A DNA stretch of 64,000 nucleotides from Candidatus Leptofilum gracile. GTDB lineage: Bacteria; Chloroflexota; Anaerolineae; Promineifilales; Promineifilaceae. The position numbers and the translations under genes are program-made. Of the stretch, positions 53,231 to 61,078 are shown piece by piece; position 1 is the first letter of the stretch, and each line of letters begins with the position of its first letter. Location: assembly GCA_016713825.1 (NCBI GenBank), contig JADJOJ010000011.1, positions 310,001-374,000 on the forward strand, given 5' to 3'. The notes under the pieces were generated by a model. It was not told the origin of the DNA. It searched no databases and was given only the letters and a program-made list of their open reading frames with translations.

Positions 53231-53662
53231 CTAATCAGCGCCCCATTTTTTGAGGAGTGTTAGCAGGGCCTGGCCGTACGCTTCGTTGGGGTCAACGGCC
53301 GTAAATTGCAAATTTGCCCCATTCAACGAAATTTCACAAACGTAATTCTCATCTTGCCGTCGCAGCTGGTGGAAACGGCCGTTTCTCACCCCCAACTCCT
53401 CTTCCAACTTTTCCCGCAGCTGGCTTTCCGTCGGCAGCCAGACCGCTTCGTGGGTTAGCAAATAATCCATCGCCCACTCAGACGTGCCGTGGAACATCAC
53501 CGCAGGCCAGCCGCGCAGCAGTTCCATCGTTACCATCATGTCGGAGAGAACGAAGATACGGCCGTCCATATCCCGCTCTGGAATGGCAAAAAAATCATGT
53601 ATCGAGGTGTGCCACACCAACCCCGCTTCCTTCAACTGCACCGCCAACGCCTGAGAAATCAT
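53231..53662 (-). CDS. Hypothetical protein
   Basis: The protein has 143 residues, soluble, with no signal or membrane segment. Notable stretches are GRIFVLSDMMVTMELLRGWP, EWAMDYLLTHEAVWLPTESQ and a C-terminal helix. It looks like a compact alpha/beta protein. I recall similar unnamed proteins in Chloroflexota but cannot give a function. AAGGAAG four bases before ATG 53662 supports the start. It is divergent from the polymerase gene, 117 bases between starts, and carries several ACGGCCGT octamers. Confidence 0.6.
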   Translation of the reverse strand: MISQALAVQLKEAGLVWHTSIHDFFAIPERDMDGRIFVLSDMMVTMELLRGWPAVMFHGTSEWAMDYLLTHEAVWLPTESQLREKLEEELGVRNGRFHQLRRQDENYVCEISLNGANLQFTAVDPNEAYGQALLTLLKKWGAD

Positions 53663-53678
53663 CTAACTTCCTTATTCT

Positions 53679-53732
53679 GGCCCTCTCCCTGGCCTGATCC
53701 CCCCTCCCATCGGGAGGGGGTTAGGGGGAGGG
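53679..53732. repeat. C/G-rich inverted repeat upstream of the polymerase gene
   Basis: CCCCTCCC-AT-CGGGAGGGG is the core of a hairpin, flanked by GGCCCTCTCCC and GGGGGAGGG words. It lies between the divergent starts, directly before the polymerase promoter. Confidence 0.65.
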
Positions 53733-53741
53733 AAAAAGCCC

Positions 53742-53770
53742 TTGCCAATAACCGCTCTCGAACATATGAT
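53742..53770 (+). promoter_or_regulatory. Promoter of the DnaE-type polymerase gene
   Basis: TTGCCA (53742-53747) and TATGAT (53765-53770) are 17 bases apart. The predicted transcription start is two to three bases before ATG 53780, a nearly leaderless arrangement. Confidence 0.55.
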
Positions 53771-53779
53771 CCAAAACGC

Positions 53780-56700
53780 ATGAACGAAACCTTCACCCAT
53801 CTACGCCTCCATTCCCATTATACCCTGTTGGGCGCAACTGCCACCGTGGAACAGCTCGTCGCCCGCGCCGCTGCCGAGCAGATGCCTGCCCTGGCGCTCA
53901 CCGACGGGGCGGCGCTGTACGGGGCAGTTGCCTTCAACCGCGCCTGCCTCGCCGCCAACATCCAGCCGATTTTGGGCCTGACCGTGCGCCTGACGCTGCC
54001 AGAGGCGGTGAATCTGCCCGGCCCCGGCTGGGGGGAGCTGGTGCTGCTGGCCAAAGATGCCGTGGGCTACCGCTCGCTGTGCGGCCTCTCGTCGCTGGTG
54101 CAGGGGAGCGGGCAGCGGGAGCAGATTTTGCAGCAGGGGTTGGCGTGGGATGCGTTACGGCCGTTTACTCCCCACCTCATCGCCATCGACAGCGGCAAAA
54201 CCGGCTGGCTGGCCCGATTGGTGGCTGCCGGGCGGCCTAAACTGGCGGCGCGGTACGCCTCCCGCCTGGCCGGGCTGTTTGAGGAAGATGGCTACCTGGG
54301 CGTGACGATTCAGCAGCCTGCTGACGTGGCGCTGGCGCAGCAAGCCAGCGGCGTGGCGGCCCGATTTGGCTTGCAGGCGGCGGCGCTCCAGCCCGTTTTT
54401 TGCCTGGCGCCAGACGAAGCCCCCCGCCTGCGCCTGCTGGCGGCGATTGACCAGAACTGCCACATCGCCGAGGTGGCTGCGGAACATTTGCCCGGCGGCG
54501 GTGCGCCGGAGGCGGAGCTGCATTGGCTTTCGGCGGCCACGGTGGCCGAGCGATTTGCCGATTTGCCCGAAGCTGTAGCCACGGTGGGCCAGATCGTAGC
54601 CAAATGCAAACCGGCGCTGCCAGACGGCCGTCCTATCTGGCCCAAATTAGATTTGCCAGCAGAACAACCTGTTGAGGACGCGCTGGCGGAGGCGGCACAG
54701 GCGGGAATGCGGGAAAAATACGGTCACTCTCCCCAAACACCCATCACCGACCGCCTGGAAAAAGAACTCGCCTCCATCAATCGGCACGGCTTTGCCCCGC
54801 TTTTTTTGCTGGTGGCCGACATTACCCGCTTTGCCCGCGAAACGGCCGTTCCCGTCAACACGCGCGGCAGCGTGGCCAACTCGCTGGTGGCCTACTGCCT
54901 GGGCATCACCCAGGTGGACCCCATCGCCAACGAGCTGCTGTTTGAGCGCTTCCTCAACCCCGCCCGCGCCAATCTGCCCGACATTGACCTCGATTTTTGC
55001 AGCCGCCGCCGCGACGAGGTGCTGCATTACGTGCGGCAAAAGTACGGCGAAGACCGGGTCGCCCTGGTGGCCACCATCAGCACCATGCAGCCCAAATCGG
55101 CCGTGCGCGAGACGGCCAAAGCGCATGGCCTGCCCGAAACCGAAATCAAGGCGCTGACGGCGCTGCTGCCTCGTGGCTGGCACCCCGACCCGCGCCGCCG
55201 CAGCGAGAAAACGCTGGCAGATTTGCTGAATGAGGTCGAGGACGTGACGCAGCACACCGTGCTGGCCGACGCCTTTGCCCTGATTGGGCAGCCACACCAT
55301 CTGAGCATTCACCCCGGCGGCATCGTCATTTCGCCGGGGCCGATGACCGATTACGCGCCGGTGCAGCTTGCGCCTAAGGGGTTCCTCATCACCCAGTACG
55401 ACCATCGCGACGTGGAGAAAATTGGCCTGCCCAAGATTGATCTGCTGGGGATTCGGGCGCTGACGGTGCTGGCGGACTCGGCCGAAGCAATTCGCACCAC
55501 GCTGGACCCAAAGTTTGATTTGCTGAAGATACCGCTGGATGATGCGGAAACGGCCGTTTCCCTGCAAACCGGCCAAACCATCGGCGTCTTCCAATGCGAA
55601 TCTTCCGGGGCGCGGCGCACGCTGCGGCAGCTCAAGGCCACCAGTTTGCGCGATTTGGCGGTGGCCAACGCCTTCTTCAAGCCCGGCCCGGCCACGGGCG
55701 GCATGGCCCAGGCGTTCGTGCGCCGCTACCGGGGCGAGGAGCAGGTGCGCTTTTTGCATCCCGCGCTGGCTCCGATTTTGGGCAGCACGCAGGGGGTGAT
55801 GCTGTTCCAGGAGCAAGTTTTGCGCGTCGCCACCGAGATTGCCCACCTGAGCTGGGCCGAAGCGGACCATCTGCGGCGGGGCATGAGCAAGTTCCAGGCA
55901 GAGGAGATGGCCACGATGCAAAAGCGGTTTGTCGGCGGCTGCCAGGCGCAAAGCGGCTTTACGCCGGAGCAGGCGGAAACGCTGTGGGAGCAGGTGATGG
56001 CCTTCGCGGGCTACGGCTTCAACCAGGGGCACGCCACGGCGTACGCGGACGTGAGCTACCGTTCGGCGTACCTGAAGGCGCATTACCCGGCGCAGTTTTT
56101 GTGCGCCCGGCTGCGGGATTATGGCGGCTTTCACCATCCGGCCATCTACATCGCTGAGGCGCAGCGGCTGGGTATTGGGGTGCGGCCACCGCATGTGAAT
56201 TTTAGCGGGCGCAAATTTACGCTGACGACAAAAGAGATTGGAGATTGGGGATTGGAGATTTTTCAGTCTCCAGTCTCCAATCTCCAATCTCCAATTCTCT
56301 GGATGGGATTGGGCCAGGTGCGCGATTTGCGCCGCTCGGCGGTGCGGGCGATTGTGGCGGAGCGGGGGATACGGCCGTTCCAATCCCTCCGCGACCTGCT
56401 GAGCCGAGTGGAGTTGCAAAAGAAAGAGATCACCCACCTGATCCAGTGTGGCGGGCTGGATGGCCTGGGCCAGAGCCGCACCGCGCTGCTGGCCGAAGCA
56501 GCCGACATCGCCCGTGCCGGCAGCGCCCACCAAATGGGCTTTAACTTTAGTCTGGGGCTTCAGCCCCCGGTTTTTGATGATTTAGCCGAACGGTTGGGGT
56601 GGGAAACGGCCGTTCTTGGCTGGCCCGTTTCTGCCAATCCGCTGGCGGTGGTGCAAAATCAAACTGGCAGCGATCTGCCGCTGCGCGATTTGCCCGGCCA

Positions 56701-56929
56701 GCGCAACCAAAAAGTGAGCATTGCCGGGGTTCGTTTGCCCGGCTGGACGGGCGGGCGCGGCTTCTACTTTGGCGACGGCGACAGCTTTGAAATTGCGCAG
56801 CTGCCCAAATCAGACAAGAGCCAGGCAAAAGTTAAATCGTGGCTGCCTTATCGCCTTACGGGCCATTGGCGAGAGGATGCCTGGGGCGGTGGCTGGTTCG
56901 AGGCGATTGCCGTTCATCCAATCTCATAA
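53780..56929 (+). CDS. DnaE-family DNA polymerase III alpha subunit (DnaE2/ImuC-like length)
   Basis: The protein has 1049 residues. The N-terminal PHP domain reads FTHLRLHSHYTLLGATA; as in E. coli DnaE, an Arg replaces the first His of the metal motif, so PHP proofreading is doubtful. The polymerase core has the catalytic acidic motif NLPDIDLDFCSRRRDEVLHY, the finger segment HPGGIVISPGPMTDYAPVQL, KIDLLGIRALTVL and the block AFAGYGFNQGHATAYADVSY. A helix-hairpin-helix region and a short C-terminal OB-like segment follow. The length and truncated C-terminus suggest an error-prone/secondary polymerase, but imuA/imuB are absent, so this is inference. A word repeat is inserted in frame at 56233-56301 (23 codons). 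Start ATG 53780 follows a promoter rather than a ribosome site. Confidence 0.88.
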   Translation: MNETFTHLRLHSHYTLLGATATVEQLVARAAAEQMPALALTDGAALYGAVAFNRACLAANIQPILGLTVRLTLPEAVNLPGPGWGELVLLAKDAVGYRSLCGLSSLVQGSGQREQILQQGLAWDALRPFTPHLIAIDSGKTGWLARLVAAGRPKLAARYASRLAGLFEEDGYLGVTIQQPADVALAQQASGVAARFGLQAAALQPVFCLAPDEAPRLRLLAAIDQNCHIAEVAAEHLPGGGAPEAELHWLSAATVAERFADLPEAVATVGQIVAKCKPALPDGRPIWPKLDLPAEQPVEDALAEAAQAGMREKYGHSPQTPITDRLEKELASINRHGFAPLFLLVADITRFARETAVPVNTRGSVANSLVAYCLGITQVDPIANELLFERFLNPARANLPDIDLDFCSRRRDEVLHYVRQKYGEDRVALVATISTMQPKSAVRETAKAHGLPETEIKALTALLPRGWHPDPRRRSEKTLADLLNEVEDVTQHTVLADAFALIGQPHHLSIHPGGIVISPGPMTDYAPVQLAPKGFLITQYDHRDVEKIGLPKIDLLGIRALTVLADSAEAIRTTLDPKFDLLKIPLDDAETAVSLQTGQTIGVFQCESSGARRTLRQLKATSLRDLAVANAFFKPGPATGGMAQAFVRRYRGEEQVRFLHPALAPILGSTQGVMLFQEQVLRVATEIAHLSWAEADHLRRGMSKFQAEEMATMQKRFVGGCQAQSGFTPEQAETLWEQVMAFAGYGFNQGHATAYADVSYRSAYLKAHYPAQFLCARLRDYGGFHHPAIYIAEAQRLGIGVRPPHVNFSGRKFTLTTKEIGDWGLEIFQSPVSNLQSPILWMGLGQVRDLRRSAVRAIVAERGIRPFQSLRDLLSRVELQKKEITHLIQCGGLDGLGQSRTALLAEAADIARAGSAHQMGFNFSLGLQPPVFDDLAERLGWETAVLGWPVSANPLAVVQNQTGSDLPLRDLPGQRNQKVSIAGVRLPGWTGGRGFYFGDGDSFEIAQLPKSDKSQAKVKSWLPYRLTGHWREDAWGGGWFEAIAVHPIS
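56233..56301. repeat. Word-type inverted repeat inserted in frame within the polymerase gene
   Basis: AGAGATTGGAGATTGGGG with ATTGGAGA faces TCTCCAGTCTCCAATCTCC with AATCTCCAATTCTCT. The 69 bases equal 23 codons and keep the frame, encoding IGDWGLEIFQSPVSNLQSPI between conserved polymerase segments. The words equal those of the SRP RNA terminator. Confidence 0.8.
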
Positions 56930-57030
56930 ACGGTTCATAAAATTTGTGACTTGCGTAAAATATGGGGGTTCTAACCTTGTGGACGCCCAAAAGTGCGTCA
57001 ATTTTATTGATTAAGCGGAGGAAAAGTAAC

Positions 57031-57402
57031 ATGTTGAAAGAGTTTCAGGCATTTATTGCCAAAGGGAATGTGTTGGATCTGGCGGTGGCCGTCATCATGG
57101 GCGGGGCGTTTGGCGCGATTGTGACCTCGCTGGTCAACGACATCATCATGCCGCTGATTGGCGTGATTTTGGGCGGCACAGATTTCACGACATTGGCGAT
57201 TGAAGTGGGCGATGCCAGCATCACCTACGGCAATTTCATTCAAGCCATCATCAATTTCTTGATTATCGCTTTTGTCATTTTTATGATTGTGCGCTCGGCC
57301 AACAATATGAAAAAGAAAGAGGAGCCCAAACCGGCTGCCCCCAAAGGGCCATCGGCTGAAGAGCTGCTGGCGGAAATTCGCGATTTGTTGAAGAAGAACT
57401 AA
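57031..57402 (+). CDS. mscL: Large-conductance mechanosensitive channel
   Basis: The protein has 123 residues and forms a pentameric inner-membrane pore that opens under hypo-osmotic stress. The N-terminal amphipathic helix and first transmembrane helix read FQAFIAKGNVLDLAVAVIMG and GAFGAIVTSLVNDIIMPLIG, the family signature. The second helix is AIINFLIIAFVIFMIVRSAN, and the cytoplasmic helix (SAEELLAEIRDLLKKN) is intact. GGAGGA precedes ATG 57031. The gene stands alone and converges on the phosphotransferase gene across a shared hairpin. Confidence 0.96.
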   Translation: MLKEFQAFIAKGNVLDLAVAVIMGGAFGAIVTSLVNDIIMPLIGVILGGTDFTTLAIEVGDASITYGNFIQAIINFLIIAFVIFMIVRSANNMKKKEEPKPAAPKGPSAEELLAEIRDLLKKN

Positions 57403-57423
57403 CCTAGCCATACCCCCCATACA

Positions 57424-57470
57424 GGCAAACGGCCGTTTCCAGTTCGTAGTGGAAACGGCCGTTTTGCTTT
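57424..57470. terminator. Hairpin of two facing ACGGCCGT octamers between convergent genes
   Basis: GGCAAACGGCCGTTTCC (57424-57440) pairs with GGAAACGGCCGTTTTGC (57451-57467) with one bulged T, followed by TTTAA. Each arm is itself palindromic. It is suitably placed to end both the mscL and the phosphotransferase transcripts. Confidence 0.7.
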
Positions 57471-57479
57471 AACCTCGCG

Positions 57480-60176
57480 CTAAACCTCCCGGAGGTTCTC
57501 TTCTAAAACCTCCACAAACCCCGCATCCCCGTTCACCCGCACCCGCTGCCCCGTTTTGATCTGCTGCGTCGCGCCCGCCACGCCGACGACGGCGGGAATG
57601 CCGTATTCGCGGGCCACCACGGAGCCGTGGGTCATCAGCCCGCCCACCTCCATTACCAGGGCAGCGGCGTTGATGAACAGCGGCGTCCAGCCCGGATCGG
57701 TGAACGGGGCGATGAGGATTTCCCCCTTGGCCAGCACATCCTGGGTGGGGTCCAGCACCACCTTGGCCACGCCTTCGATAATGCCGCTGGAGGCGGCGCT
57801 GCCCACCAGCGCCCCGTCTGGCAATCCGTCTCGGTGGATGGTGGCGTGCACAATTTCGCCATCGCTGGTGAGCAGGCGGGGCGGGTTGAGCTTGCCAAAG
57901 CGGGCAAATTCGGCCCGGCGCTGGGCGATGAGGGGGCGCATTTCCAGCTCTGGCTGGGCGGCGAACTGGATCAGCTCGGCTAAACTCAGGTGCCAGATGT
58001 CGTCGGGGTGGTGGATACGGCCGTTCCCCACCAACGTCTCCGCCTCATCCTGCAAAATCAGCTTCACCATGCCCAGCAGCTTGATGATGAAAAATTTGGG
58101 ATGTTCCCGCCCCGGCGTGTAGCCGCGCACCGTTTGCACCAGGCGGCGGGCCAGCGGGCGGCGCACAAAGCCCAGCAACCCTCGCCCGGCGGCGGCAATG
58201 AGCCGTTCGCCAGCCGCTTCGCCAGCGGCGGCCATTTCCCGGTGATGGGCGCGATGGCTGCCCGGCGCTTTGTGCTGCAAGTTGCCAATCACAAATTGCA
58301 GCAGCGAGGTGGGGTCTTCGCGCCAGCGGGGGCGCGAAATATCAATCTCCGACGGGCCGCGCATGCCGTAGCGGGCCAAAAAATCGGCCCAGCCTGCCAA
58401 AAACGGGGCGCTGCCGGGCACGCTGGCGGCGCTGGCCAACGCCTCGGCGGGAGGATTGTTTTGGAAGTGGGCCACCAGCTCGGGCGACTGCCGCACCAGA
58501 TCGGCCAAATCGCCGACGGCCAGGTCCATTTCGGTGGTGACATTGCCGGTGAGGCCGCGGGCAACGGCCGTTAAATCATCCGGGTGGGCGCGGCGGCCGA
58601 CCAGCCGGGGCAGCAGCCGTTGGGAGGCAATGCCGCTGGCCACCAGCGCCGGAAAATCGGGCAGCAGGTGGGTGAAGGCGCGGCCAATCTCTTGCTCCAT
58701 TTGTTGCAGGCGGGCGGCTCCGGCTGGCTGGGCCAAAATGCGCCGCTGGCTGGCGGCTACCAGCTCGTCCATCTGCTCGGCCAGGGCTTGGCGGGTGGCT
58801 GGCGGATTGCGCCGGATGAGGAAGCTGAGGGTGGTTTTGAAGATGGGGCCGAGGTAGAAAAAAACGTCCCGCAGGCTGGTTTGGGGGCGCAAATGAGCCA
58901 ATCGCTGCCGAAATTCGGGCCGCTCGATCGCTTCTTTGCTGCCGACGGCCATCATCTCATCGGCCATGACCAGAAATGTGGGCACCGCTTTGCGCCCCAG
59001 CCGCAGGTTGAGCAGCGGAGTGACGTCCATGTACATGCGCCCCCCGGCAGCGGTGACGCTTTGGCTGCGGCTGGCTGCCCCGGCACCTTTGCCGGTGGGG
59101 AACATGAGCCGCCACATGTCGAGGCCCATCTTTTTGATGGGGTCCAGCATCACCTGGGCGTGGCTGAGGCTGACGTAAAGGTGCAGGGCGTTGTCTGGCG
59201 GGGGTGGGGTGGGCTGCGGGAACAGGGTGGTGATGGGGCGGGTTTGCAGCAGGTAAATCTGGCCGTCGGCAATGGCCCATTCGATATCTTGCGGCTGGCC
59301 GTAATGGGCTTCGATTCGCTTGCCGAGCTGGGCCAGGGCGATGGCTTGTTGGGGCGTGAGCACCTGGGCGGTGCGCTGGTCGTTGCTGAGGGTTTCTTGC
59401 TGGGTGCCGCCGTGGGGCAACGGCCGTATCGCCACTTTTTTGTCCCCAATTTTTATTTCGATGAGCTGATTGGTGCGGGCATCTACCCGGTACAAATCGG
59501 CCGAAACCAGGCCAGCCACCAGCGCTTCGCCCAGGCCGTAGCTGGCGTCAATCGAGCAGATGTGCCGGTGCTGGCTCACCGGGTCGGCGGTGAACAGGAT
59601 GCCAGACACCTGGGGCAGCACCATCTGCTGCACCACCACGGAGAGCGCTACCTCTGCGTGGGCAAAGCCGTTTTGCTGGCGGTAGAGGATGGCCCGGTCG
59701 GTGAACAGCGACGCCCAGCAGCGGCGCACGGCGTCTAAAATGGCGGCTTCGCCGCGCAGGTTGAGGTAGGTGTCTTGCTGCCCGGCAAAGGAGGCGTTGG
59801 GCAAATCTTCGGCGGTGGCGCTGGAGCGGACGGCGTAGGCGGCTTGGGGGTTGAACTGGTGGAGGGTGTGGGAAACGGCCGTTCCAATCGCCTCTGGTAT
59901 GGCCGTCTCATGCAGCGTTTGGCGAATTTGTGCGCCAATTTTGCGTGTAGCCAATAAATCTTCAGGCGGGATGGCGTCTAAAGCGGCGTAGAAGGTGGGC
60001 ATTTGGGGGCAGGTGGCCACAAAGTCGCGGAAGGCGCGGGTGGTGATGCAGAAGCCGGGCGGCACGGGGAAGCTGGCCTGGGTCATCTCGCCCAGGTTGG
60101 CTCCTTTGCCACCCACAAGTGGCAAATCGGCGGCAGAAATTTGGCTGAAGGGGCGGGTGTAGGGGGTGGTTTTCAT
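57480..60176 (-). CDS. PEP-synthase-like dikinase with rifampin-phosphotransferase architecture
   Basis: The protein has 898 residues. The N-terminal ATP-grasp nucleotide-binding domain begins VGGKGANLGEM and includes AVRSSATAEDLPNASFAGQQ. A middle helical domain of about 400 residues follows. The swivelling phospho-His domain lies at the very C-terminus (MEVGGLMTHGSVVAREYGIP, then AVVGVAGATQ). The PEP/pyruvate TIM barrel that ends true PpsA and PpdK is absent. The order ATP-grasp/middle/His and the length match rifampin phosphotransferases and related enzymes that transfer the beta-phosphate of ATP to a small acceptor. The acceptor cannot be read from sequence. A TetR gene is immediately upstream on the same strand. 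AGAGGA precedes the ATG. Confidence 0.82.
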   Translation of the reverse strand: MKTTPYTRPFSQISAADLPLVGGKGANLGEMTQASFPVPPGFCITTRAFRDFVATCPQMPTFYAALDAIPPEDLLATRKIGAQIRQTLHETAIPEAIGTAVSHTLHQFNPQAAYAVRSSATAEDLPNASFAGQQDTYLNLRGEAAILDAVRRCWASLFTDRAILYRQQNGFAHAEVALSVVVQQMVLPQVSGILFTADPVSQHRHICSIDASYGLGEALVAGLVSADLYRVDARTNQLIEIKIGDKKVAIRPLPHGGTQQETLSNDQRTAQVLTPQQAIALAQLGKRIEAHYGQPQDIEWAIADGQIYLLQTRPITTLFPQPTPPPPDNALHLYVSLSHAQVMLDPIKKMGLDMWRLMFPTGKGAGAASRSQSVTAAGGRMYMDVTPLLNLRLGRKAVPTFLVMADEMMAVGSKEAIERPEFRQRLAHLRPQTSLRDVFFYLGPIFKTTLSFLIRRNPPATRQALAEQMDELVAASQRRILAQPAGAARLQQMEQEIGRAFTHLLPDFPALVASGIASQRLLPRLVGRRAHPDDLTAVARGLTGNVTTEMDLAVGDLADLVRQSPELVAHFQNNPPAEALASAASVPGSAPFLAGWADFLARYGMRGPSEIDISRPRWREDPTSLLQFVIGNLQHKAPGSHRAHHREMAAAGEAAGERLIAAAGRGLLGFVRRPLARRLVQTVRGYTPGREHPKFFIIKLLGMVKLILQDEAETLVGNGRIHHPDDIWHLSLAELIQFAAQPELEMRPLIAQRRAEFARFGKLNPPRLLTSDGEIVHATIHRDGLPDGALVGSAASSGIIEGVAKVVLDPTQDVLAKGEILIAPFTDPGWTPLFINAAALVMEVGGLMTHGSVVAREYGIPAVVGVAGATQQIKTGQRVRVNGDAGFVEVLEENLREV

Positions 60177-60186
60177 GGGTTCCTCT

Positions 60187-60219
60187 ATTTCCCCGGAAAC
60201 TCAAAGTTTCCGGGGAAAT
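60187..60219 (-). promoter_or_regulatory. Perfect 15-bp hairpin between the TetR gene and the phosphotransferase gene
   Basis: ATTTCCCCGGAAACT and AGTTTCCGGGGAAAT pair perfectly around a 3-base loop and fill the whole gap between the two genes. There is no U-tract. The downstream ribosome site AGAGGA begins right after it, so it may modulate translation, act as attenuator, or be an operator for the TetR protein. Confidence 0.65.
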
Positions 60220-60220
60220 A

Positions 60221-60991
60221 TTATGGTTGTTTGAGGCCGTCTAGGAAGAGGTTGGTGATGAAAACGGCCGTTTCTTGCGGCTCTGGGTTGGCTGTTTTGT
60301 AATAAATTGGGATGACCAGGCTGAACGACAAAATCATGCCTAGCAGGGCGGCGGCGGCTTTTTGCGGCTCGATGGGGCGCAGCTTACCGGCATCCATTTG
60401 GCTTTGCAAAAAAGTGGCGACGCGGCTGAGGCTTCTTTGGTGAAACGGCCGTAACCCAATCATCTCATCCCGCCATTCCAGCGCATTGCTAAAGCTGTGC
60501 TGAATGATGTCTTGATTTTCAAGAATGAATTGGATGAGCGCGGCTACCAGTTTGGTTAAATTCGTGGCCAAGTCGCCGCTCATTTCTGCCTCGGTGACGG
60601 GCAGGTGGGGTTCGTACGCTTGAAAAAAGCGGCGCAGCAGCCCCGTTCTGTCGCCAAAATGGCGGTAAACGGTGGCCACGCCCACGTTGGCCTCGGCGGC
60701 GATTTGCTCCATGGTGGGGGCCATCAGCCCTTGCTGGGCAAACAGGGTGCGGGCGGCTTGCAAGATGCGGCTGGGGATGTCTGGCTGGTTGAGTTCGTCC
60801 AGGCCGTGTTCGTCGGCCAGGCGCTTGAGGATGGCTTTTTTGCCGCCAAGCTGGCGGTAGAGGGTGGCGCGGGAAATGCCAGCTTTGGCGGCAAGCTGGT
60901 CCATGGTGAAGGGAACGGCCGTTTCCTCCACCAGTTCGCGCGCGGCATTTAGCACCTGAATTTCAATTTCTTGATCGTATTGAGATGGCAT
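60221..60991 (-). CDS. TetR-family regulator with two tandem HTH domains
   Basis: The protein has 256 residues. Two complete TetR_N-type DNA-binding domains stand side by side: residues about 13-57 (FTMDQLAAKAGISRATLYRQ) and 74-120 (PTMEQIAAEANVGVATVYRH). A single helical ligand/dimerisation domain follows. Normal TetR proteins have one HTH per chain. The start ATG 60991 sits directly behind a TTGACA/TAGAAT promoter, giving a leaderless mRNA; an upstream reading to 61108 would run through the promoter and is rejected. It probably controls the downstream phosphotransferase-like gene and itself. Confidence 0.88.
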   Translation of the reverse strand: MPSQYDQEIEIQVLNAARELVEETAVPFTMDQLAAKAGISRATLYRQLGGKKAILKRLADEHGLDELNQPDIPSRILQAARTLFAQQGLMAPTMEQIAAEANVGVATVYRHFGDRTGLLRRFFQAYEPHLPVTEAEMSGDLATNLTKLVAALIQFILENQDIIQHSFSNALEWRDEMIGLRPFHQRSLSRVATFLQSQMDAGKLRPIEPQKAAAALLGMILSFSLVIPIYYKTANPEPQETAVFITNLFLDGLKQP

Positions 60992-60998
60992 GATAGAG

Positions 60999-61027
60999 AT
61001 TCTATCTATCGTATCATTCGCTGTCAA
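60999..61027 (-). promoter_or_regulatory. Promoter and possible operator of the TetR gene
   Basis: On the minus strand TTGACA (61027-61022) and TAGAAT (61004-60999) are 17 bases apart, and the ATG follows after seven bases. ATGATA ... TATCAT arms flank the -10 region, which could form an autoregulatory operator. Confidence 0.65.
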
Positions 61028-61043
61028 GTACCGTTTTTTCGTC

Positions 61044-61072
61044 TTGCCGGGAGTGGGTACGGCTTTTACAAT
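61044..61072 (+). promoter_or_regulatory. Promoter of the histidine phosphatase gene
   Basis: TTGCCG (61044-61049) and TACAAT (61067-61072) are 17 bases apart and the ATG begins six bases later, predicting a leaderless mRNA. It is divergent from the TetR promoter 16 bases away. Confidence 0.6.
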
Positions 61073-61078
61073 TTGGCT

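Noticed and set aside
54647..56533. Open frame of 628 codons on the minus strand opposite the DnaE-type gene
   Set aside because: It lies wholly within the polymerase gene, has an Arg/His/Gln-rich composition typical of antisense frames, and shows no domain.
58584..59738. Open frame of 384 codons on the plus strand opposite the phosphotransferase-like gene
   Set aside because: It is an antisense shadow with Gly/Gln-rich composition and no recognisable family.
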